A DNA stretch of 64,000 bases from Cryptomeria japonica. Taxonomy: Eukaryota; Streptophyta; Pinopsida; Cupressales; Cupressaceae. Made by a program: the position numbers and the translations under genes. The notes beneath the pieces were generated by a model. It saw nothing but the letters and a program-made list of their open reading frames with translations, made no database searches and was not told where the DNA came from. The DNA is taken from assembly GCF_030272615.1 (NCBI RefSeq), contig NC_081414.1, forward strand, positions 664,390,438 to 664,454,437. The letters are read 5' to 3'. Of the stretch, positions 57,241 to 64,000 are shown one piece after another (the first letter of the stretch is position 1; each line of letters begins with the position of its first letter).

Positions 57241-59215
57241 AGTATCAAACCGAAGTTTGGAAATTTACTCTATGAAGTTATTATCTCCAAAACTAAAGTT
57301 CATTTATTTATCAACCTAGGGACATATTACTTGAAATGGGTCTGCACTATATATGCACTAAGTTCCTACGATAGCTATTTTGCATTACTGCAGCAACTAA
57401 ACCTATTTGAAATAAGCAAGAAAGAATTATAACAACTGATTGGCTACAAGAAAACTCTAGATTAACATAAAACCCAATTAAAGAACTATAAACTAAGTCC
57501 AAAGCTGGCAAACATGAATTACTATGTTTACTTTGGTTGTAGGAACAATCACAGGATCTATTTCTAGTAGCTGTAGGAACAATCAATTGCCAGAATGTCT
57601 ATTGTAGTAGAAAGGGAAACTAAGTTTAACAAATGCATAGGAATACTCACCAAGTGGGCCCCCTTGGATGAGTGTATCCAGGCTTCCAAAGATAACTGTA
57701 AATACTTAGAATAGCATCACTTTATTCACTATTTTCCAAAGGTCAATACAACACATAGAATGAAAGAAAACTAAAAATGCTCTACAACTTTATTTCTAAA
57801 TCTTCTGTCTCTATCTTCCCTCTCTAACCTCTGAGAAGAGGTGTAAACTCTTATTTAAAAGTAAACCACAACAACTTCCTACAATCTAGGTCACACCAAT
57901 GAAATGATACGGAGAACATTTATGACAGAGAACATATGAAGTTAAGTTACTGAAAACATGGATCTCTACTAATCCGCAACCAAGAATATAGCATGGCGGT
58001 ATTACAAGATTGATGTTTACTGAAGACAGACATAATGAGTCTTGTGCACCTTTCTATTCCTTTTCTGCTCCTTACACCCATTATTCTCATGTTGTTTTGA
58101 ACTTTTAACCACCCTTTGAATATCTCTAACCGCCTTCATGACATGACACAATAACCGCCATTGCAACATCTTATTTATTCCAAGAATTAAAAATATAGAA
58201 CATACAAGCACACACACATATATCTATCTTAATTAATCAAAACACTTATATATTTCACACATGATATCACCTATGATAATCTGCATGGCAACAAGAATAA
58301 TTGGTCAAGACAAAACATGATTTAATGGGTTCAGTTAACATCTGGAATGCATATAGCCAAACTCTAATACATCATTACTATCCCATTATATGAATTAAAA
58401 CATGGTAAAAACTTATGATTTTTAAGAATAAAAGGACCTAATATCTCAACTCATTAGTGTTGATTTTCATTGAATGCCCATCAAACTCTGCACCGGTTAA
58501 TTTTTTGACTGTAAGGTTTGTGACTTTGTATAACCGTGGCTTGTCACCGGATTGATTCAAGCAAGTTACCACCCTAATCACTTCTGCAATGATCTTATAA
58601 GGTTGGTATAGACATATAAATTCAACATAGATCCTACTCAATACATACCTCACCCATTCATTTTCATCAAATGACAGAAAGTTTATGAAGTGGGTGAAAC
58701 CCTTTCTTCACAGGTGCACAAATTCTAGGTTAGCATTGCCAATCTCATCCATGATGTTGTTGGTATTATGTGTGTGAAAAAGTGAACCTGTAGCTGCAAG
58801 CACAACACTTCAATTAAGTCATTATATGCATGGTTAGTAATCAATAATCAATAAAAATGAACCATAGCAAAGCGACCCATTGCCTTCTAAATGATGCGAG
58901 TATAAGATTGCTCTCAGTTTGTTATAAGCAATACCAGTGACTAGACTACACCAAGATGAAGGATTTAATCTATATGATATTAATTTATATGGATGCAAGA
59001 TAAATGAATAATTCAAGCAAAAATAACCAATTCAAGCAACAATGGATGCAAGTAATCTAAAAAAAAGCAATAATAGTCAATCAATGACTCCAGAGCAAAA
59101 TCAGCATAATAATGATGTATTCTCAAAAATCTCTGGGGTGAATTGGAATGAGAGTTGATGAGAGTCTTCTTAATGCAACTGAACTTCTTTTTCTGAAAAG
59201 CTTTGAGTTCCAATT
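57241..59215. other. No gene recognised
   Basis: AT-rich DNA with scattered short open frames on both strands and no protein motif, LTR boundary or array that I can support. It could be the inner part of the element ending at 56351 or host spacer. Confidence 0.4.
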
Positions 59216-59473
59216 TAAGAGAATAATTAATAATTCAATTAATTGCTTTTCTGATTTCAAATTCTCAATTTAGAAAAAGAAATAATATCTCAAGTTTGAT
59301 TTCTCTCTTAATTCAATTATTTTTTGTTTTAATTTTCAATTCAACTCTTTGTTTTGTAATAAGTTCTTCTTTTTGTAGAAAATTAATTCTTTTTGCATGA
59401 TTGAATGGCAAATTTATTAATTAATTAAATATGCAAGGATATTTAATAAATTAAAATATGCAAAGATATTACA
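59216..59473 (-). repeat. E4 3' LTR, 5' edge (left boundary uncertain)
   Basis: On the minus strand it begins TGTAATATCTTTGCATATTT at 59473, preceded by the family polypurine tract (TTTGCCCCTCTTTG on the plus strand, 59474-59487). The first 80 bases are AT-rich with ATTAATTAATTAAT, as in E1 U3. The LTR probably extends further left, but I cannot find its end. Confidence 0.5.
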
Positions 59474-59539
59474 TTTGCCCCTCTTTGAATTAATGTGCAA
59501 GCAACGCGTTGGTTCAAAGAATGTGTGATGTCTAGGAGA

Positions 59540-60240
59540 TGCCGGTTCTGAACTTGATTGATCATGAACTAGATGAAAGCAAGGTGTTAGCTTGATTCGA
59601 AGTGACAAAACTGAATGAAGTTTGATTAAAACGATACCGATCCCGAACTTGATTAAACTGAGGAATGATAGAAAACAAAGATACCGAACTTGAACTTGAT
59701 TGATCAAGAAGCGGATCTTACTAATCTAGAACTTGATTGATCTTAGATGCACAAAGTGATGATAAAAAGAGATCTTGATCTTGATTGATCAAGACACGAT
59801 GAGCGAAGAATAAACCGTTCATCTTGATCAAGAAACGAATACTGAACACCTGCTTAGATTTAGAGTGATCAAAGAAACTCTTTAAACTTTTTGATTGAGT
59901 TTAAATGAATAATCAGTTTGATTTGAAGCGATGAAACTGATTAATGTTAAGAGATTAATTCAGATGAAAGACAAATATCAGCTTGATTTGAAGTGATGAA
60001 ACTAATATGCCCCTAGCGATTGATTGATTCAGATGATCGAGGGATCTCAACTTGATGTGAAGCGATGAAGTTGAGATGCCTCTTAGCGATAAGGATTGAT
60101 TTAATTGAAAAGATTTTGCTCGATTTTTGATGAAAATTTGAAAAATTTCTCGACATTTTGAAGAATGTGAAGTCATAAGGTCACAAGTATGCCCCCTCGG
60201 GAGCGAAATCGAAAGATAGCGAGGGTAGCTGATTTTAGGC
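59540..60240 (+). repeat. E4 repeat region with GATGAA hairpins
   Basis: CTTGATTGATC recurs several times between 59555 and 59825. Three 26-nt units follow: 59914-59939 (stem CAGTTT/AAACTG), 59979-60004 (imperfect) and 60048-60073 (stem CAACTT/AAGTTG), with loop GATTTGAAGCGATG or near it. The first and third stems differ but both pair. Confidence 0.65.
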
Positions 60241-60559
60241 AATTGTGCGATGGGTAGTCATTTGAGTGCAAATTGATTTTAAAGAATATTGAAGATTTGG
60301 CAATGATTGAATTGATCGCAAAGTTGACTAGTAGAATTGAAATTGATATTCAGCGTTGATTGTTGAGAAATTGAGCGCAATTTGAAGAAAGAATGAACAT
60401 TTGATGAAAAGAGCGCTAAGTGGTCCAAATTATGAAATTGACTAGCAAGATGATCTTGATTTTTGATTTCGATCCCAAAAATGGAATCAGAGCAAGCACA
60501 TTAGCCAAGGGTACAATTTTTGTGTCCATCGGAGCAAGTTGAAATATTAGGTTTTTGGC

Positions 60560-60568
60560 TATATATAG
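60560..60568 (+). promoter_or_regulatory. TATA box of the E4 antisense PMD gene
   Basis: TATATATAGG lies 73 bp before the exon 1 ATG, in a pattern typical of a plant core promoter. Confidence 0.55.
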
Positions 60569-60640
60569 GACAAAAGTGTCATTTTCAATTCATTTTAACC
60601 CTCCAAGTTTGAAAATTAAAAAAACCTTCTGCGAAGAAAA

Positions 60641-60715
60641 ATGGTGGTCCCTACCCGTCAGCATCGATTTGAGCGCCAGAGAAGACATAATTGACCCCGA
60701 AACTACGAGCCAACG
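60641..60715 (+). pseudogene. E4 antisense PMD gene, exon 1
   Basis: ATG at 60641 gives MVVPTRQHRFERQRRHN, a TGA, then PRNYEPT, ending ACG|GTAAGTGATC at 60715/60716. The HRFxRxRR pattern, the stop at the place of the E2 Trp (TGG), and the phase-0 donor align with E1/E2. This is the clearest start codon among the copies. Confidence 0.65.
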
Positions 60716-61179
60716 GTAAGTGATCGATCATTAGCCTCTTTATGTTTCCAATTTTGAATTGTTTTGTGCATTTTTCACATTTTCACATTTTTTGGGTCGG
60801 GTATCGCGGTTTATCATGCGAGACAAGATCCTGTCTCGTATGAAAAACTAGCATTTTGTGTTTGCTTGTTTAAACCCATTAGAATTGTTGTACGTGAGCT
60901 ACCCTCGTGTCGTACGACAGGTCTGTTAAAAGACCATTTTGTCGTGCGAGGTATGAAAGTTTGTTGTTTGAGGCTGTTTTCTCATACAAGAGCCATTCTT
61001 GACTCGTACGAGATGCTGCCTAACTGTGTTTTGTCATTCAGAAAACAGTGACCATTTTTGAAAGTGTAAACATGAAATTCTGGTTTTGCATTTGACTTAT
61101 TTGGATTTGCGTGATGTTTAACTTCTCTTGTAGGATTATTTGGAATGTTTTCTGATGTTTCATTGTTGGATTGTTACAG
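60716..61179 (+). other. Putative intron of the E4 PMD gene
   Basis: GTAAGTGATC to GGATTGTTACAG, 464 bp, T-rich toward the acceptor. It lacks the 25-nt hairpin array of E1/E2. Repeated TCGTACGAG/GTGCGAG-like motifs occur at 60790-61015. Confidence 0.6.
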
Positions 61180-63030
61180 GTTTTCTTACCTCCTATGCTC
61201 TTTAGATGTGTATATCCACCCACCATGGCTTTAGTTCGAGATTTGTCTAAGGTTGAGTAGGCCCATATTGATATGTGTGGCTTTACCCACCTGATGGGGT
61301 TACCTGATATCCGTGTGAACCACGGGATGCTCACAGCGTTGGTAGTGTGATTTCATTCGAAGCATAATACCTTTCATTTGCCAGTTGGGGAGTTGACCAT
61401 CACTCCCGAGGATGTGTACAGGATCCTTCGTATCCCTTTTGCCAGGGAAAGGTGGATTATGATACCGCATTGTTACCTAGACTGTAGGCACTGAGGAACA
61501 TTTTCAAGGATCCAGATATCTTGACTCATTCTATGAGTTGGGATATATTGATGGGTAGGTACAGTGAGGAGTATCCACTGGCATGTGTCCTAGTAGGTTT
61601 TATTGGGTGCTTTTTGATGCCAGACCGAGGGCAATAGGGTTTGCAAAGTGGATGGGGCTGGATGCTCGAGCGATTGATAGAGTCCCCTCAGAGACTTGGC
61701 TGGGGTTCTTGTTTACTGGCCCACATGTATCGAGAGATGCATGAGATTGTTTACAGAGAGGGGCGGAGCATGGCTGCTGGGGTATATATTTTGCAGGTGT
61801 GGGCTTGGGAGCACCTTCCCGTGTGTCAGCCGATAGTGACAGACAACAGGGAGCCAGGACAAATGATCATTTATAGATATGCTGGATATATCATGTAGCC
61901 CCATCTGGGCAAGATAGACTTCTGGAGATGGCAACTCAATGACTTGATAGTTGTCATATGGTGACCATATAGAGGGTTAGAGCCATGGGATGACTGGCGA
62001 GTAGTGTGGAGAGATCTATTTGTCACACGCCCACTGATTGGGAGACCATAGACTATTGTGGAGCGATTCGTCATTTCACGACTAATGAGGCAGTATGGCC
62101 GGCCTCAGGGGATCTCATAGGAGTTTACAGCATATGCTAGGTATGTTGACGAGGAGAGGCAGGGTTGGGCACCGAGGCTATCTTATGCCTTGGCTATACA
62201 GGAGCTGACAGGTTTACACCACCTAAGGTGGGATTACCTAGATGATATAGCAGATGTGAGGGTATTGCCCCAGTATAGAGATTACTTTTAGTAGCATCCT
62301 TTCCCACATTTTATGGATCCTGGAGAGCATTCTCCTCATATTGAGGATGTAGAGGATGATGCCCCCACACTGGCACAAGGATAGGGCCAGAGACCAGATG
62401 CTCCATGATGGACTAGTGGTGATCCTGGTGCCAGCAGCAACAGAGTACGAGCTGACATTGGACAGCAGAGGGGTGAGGGTGGATCCCTTGGGAGAGTAGG
62501 CGTGAGGGTGGGTGGGGGAGAGGAGGAGCAAGCAGCTCCAAGGTAGGTCTGTCAGCGGTGAGAGGAGCAGGGTGGAGCCACAGGTGGAGATGGTGGTAGA
62601 GATGGCGGCGAAGAGCCTGCAAGAGAGTAGGGGGCTGACATGGGTCGGTCGATGAGAGCATGCCTTGCAGAGCTGCAGTCACAGTTGATAGTGGCGCAAA
62701 CTCAGCTAGCAGAGCAAGATCGATAGCTGGCCGAGATGAGGACTAAGCGGGATCACTAGCTGGCTGAGGTGAGGGTCGAGCGAGATCATCAGATTGCGGC
62801 TTTGAGAGCAGAGGCGAGAGCTGAGATTGAGTCTCTATGATAGGAGGTCCTTCTCCAGAGCAGTAGGGCATCTTACTACGTAGCAGCGTATAGTGCTGTA
62901 GTTCCTATTGCACAGCAAGTGCAACCTTATTCATAGTATATGGCCCGATCAGAGGGAGCATGAGCACCTTGATAGGATCTCGGGCATCAGACTCCTCCTC
63001 CTCCACCAGGCGATGAGGGAGGGGTGCGAG
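61180..63030 (+). pseudogene. E4 antisense PMD gene, exon 2
   Basis: After the acceptor the frame reads VFLPPMLF, GMLTALVV, stop, FHSKHNTFHLPVGELTITPE and DVYRILRIPF. After a frameshift near 61450 it continues with the PMD hallmark YILQVWAWEHLPVCQP near 61800, WDDWRVVWRDLFVTRPLIGR near 62000 and ERFVISRLMRQYGRPQGIS near 62065-62115. A heptad coiled coil (LAEMRTKRD, LAEVRVERDHQIAALRAEA) lies at 62690-62830 and the tail QTPPPPPGDEGG near 62990. Most stops are TAG. The domain order is the same as in E2. Confidence 0.82.
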
Positions 63031-64000
63031 CTAGATGATTCTTTTTGTAGCTAGGATATTTTTTTGTAGATAGACCCATATTTTTGTAGCCTATACGATT
63101 CTTGCTCTGATGGGAGTTTGTACATGTCATTGGACATCATTTTGTACCCTTAGACTTGAGATGATATATATATATATATATATATACGAGATCCGATTTG
63201 ACTTCATTGTACTTGTGTCAATTGGTTATGAGATGTTTTTATATGCTTTATTCTATATGTATGCATTTCTTTTTCAGCATGAATGTATGTATTGCAAATG
63301 ATTATGGATGTCTATGTTTTTGTTTCTTTTCATATGCAACTAAATGAATGAAAATGAGCAGTGCAAATTTTTTGTTTTATATGCAATAAGATGAATGCAA
63401 ATGATTAATAATAAAATGAATGAATGAATCTAAATGAAATTTTATATATGCAGCTAATCATCTCAAAACACAAGTACTCGATCAAAGAAATGATGAAGAA
63501 GAGACCACTTAGCGAAGAAATGATGAAGCTTCCAGCTCTTATTCAGCAAATAAAGAGATCATTATTATTACACCAAAATCACTCTAAAGTCACAAAATGC
63601 AAAATCATATGCGAAATGCAACCTAAACCTAGTCACTAGATTTAAAATGCTTTAGATTCATCATTGAGCATAATGAACACAACAGGCAGGTTAGAGTTCC
63701 TTTTTTTTTCCATGTGCAATATTAATTATCTTGTTTGCAATGACCCTTTTTTTGTTCATATCCTTGGATAGATTTCGCAGGGACCCAAATTGCATCATAA
63801 AGAAATTCCCTCAAAACAGACAAAGAAATGATATGGACCTCCCTGTAGCATACAAATAAGTAGAGTCGAGGTATGTGAGGCGATTTCACCTTAATGTGAA
63901 GGCTCTTATCACAGACACCCAGCTAATTTATATGTTTCCAAATCATCAGGATCATTCCTATAAGCAGAAAACAAAGAAAATATTATGCCCCCCAATCCTT
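63031..64000. other. AT-rich DNA downstream of the E4 PMD gene
   Basis: No gene. A (TA)n microsatellite lies at 63164-63186. ATG/AAT-rich simple sequence follows, as downstream of PMD in the other copies. Confidence 0.55.

Larger units (their letters stand above)
59216..64000 (-). mobile_element. E4: 3' part of a diverged Tat-type relative, runs off the window
   Basis: The order LTR edge, polypurine tract, GCAACGCGTTG segment, TATGCCCCCTCGGGAG phrase, TATA, two-exon PMD gene on the opposite strand is the same as in E1/E2. Pol would lie beyond 64000. Sequence identity to E1/E2 outside PMD is low. Confidence 0.65.

Noticed and set aside
63164-63186. (TA)n run as a promoter TATA box
   Set aside because: It is a simple microsatellite downstream of the PMD end with no gene after it.

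Overview
The window is repeat-dominated nuclear DNA from a large plant genome. I see no bacterial, organellar, tRNA, rRNA or ordinary single-copy host gene. Almost everything recognisable is LTR retrotransposon sequence in nested layers, AT-rich and full of relics. A gymnosperm would fit this style, but that is inference; the sequence itself only shows a land-plant retroelement landscape.

Layout. 1-4,230: LTR-like DNA, then the 3' end of a Copia-type element (an unrecognised decayed ORF, polypurine tracts, an LTR). 4,289-6,350: a Ty3 integrase scrap and a plus-strand LTR-like block. 6,622-23,800: an old minus-strand chromovirus (C) split in its RNase H by a young plus-strand element, E1 (8,448-23,272). 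E1 has 779-bp LTRs at both ends and a perfect AATAT target duplication. 23,810-54,771: an old, decayed minus-strand relative, E3, with E2 (29,001-44,114, minus strand, same family as E1) inside it and a solo Copia-type LTR in its protease region. 54,772-59,215: LTR fragments and unassigned DNA. 59,216-64,000: the 3' part of a fourth minus-strand relative, E4, which runs off the window.

E1-E3 share one plan: LTR, primer-binding site, about 2.5 kb leader, then gag, protease, G-patch-like segment, reverse transcriptase, RNase H, a second archaeal-type RNase H and integrase. The two RNase H domains place them in the Tat branch of plant Ty3/gypsy elements. The most interesting part lies between integrase and the 3' LTR. 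All four elements (E1-E4) carry there, on the opposite strand, a decayed gene for a Plant Mobile Domain (PMD) protein with a coiled-coil tail. In E1, E2 and E4 it has a TATA-like box, a small first exon, a phase-0 GTAAGT...CAG intron and a long second exon. In E1 and E2 the intron contains a tandem array of 25-nt hairpins whose stems change by compensating substitutions while the loop is fixed. This antisense, intron-bearing cargo gene with its hairpin array is my best candidate for an under-described system.

No copy looks autonomous. E1 has a 4-bp frameshift and three stops in pro-pol, E2 has lost the integrase catalytic core, and E3 and E4 are more decayed. The antisense gene of E2 keeps one frame for 645 codons and is interrupted almost only by TAG codons.
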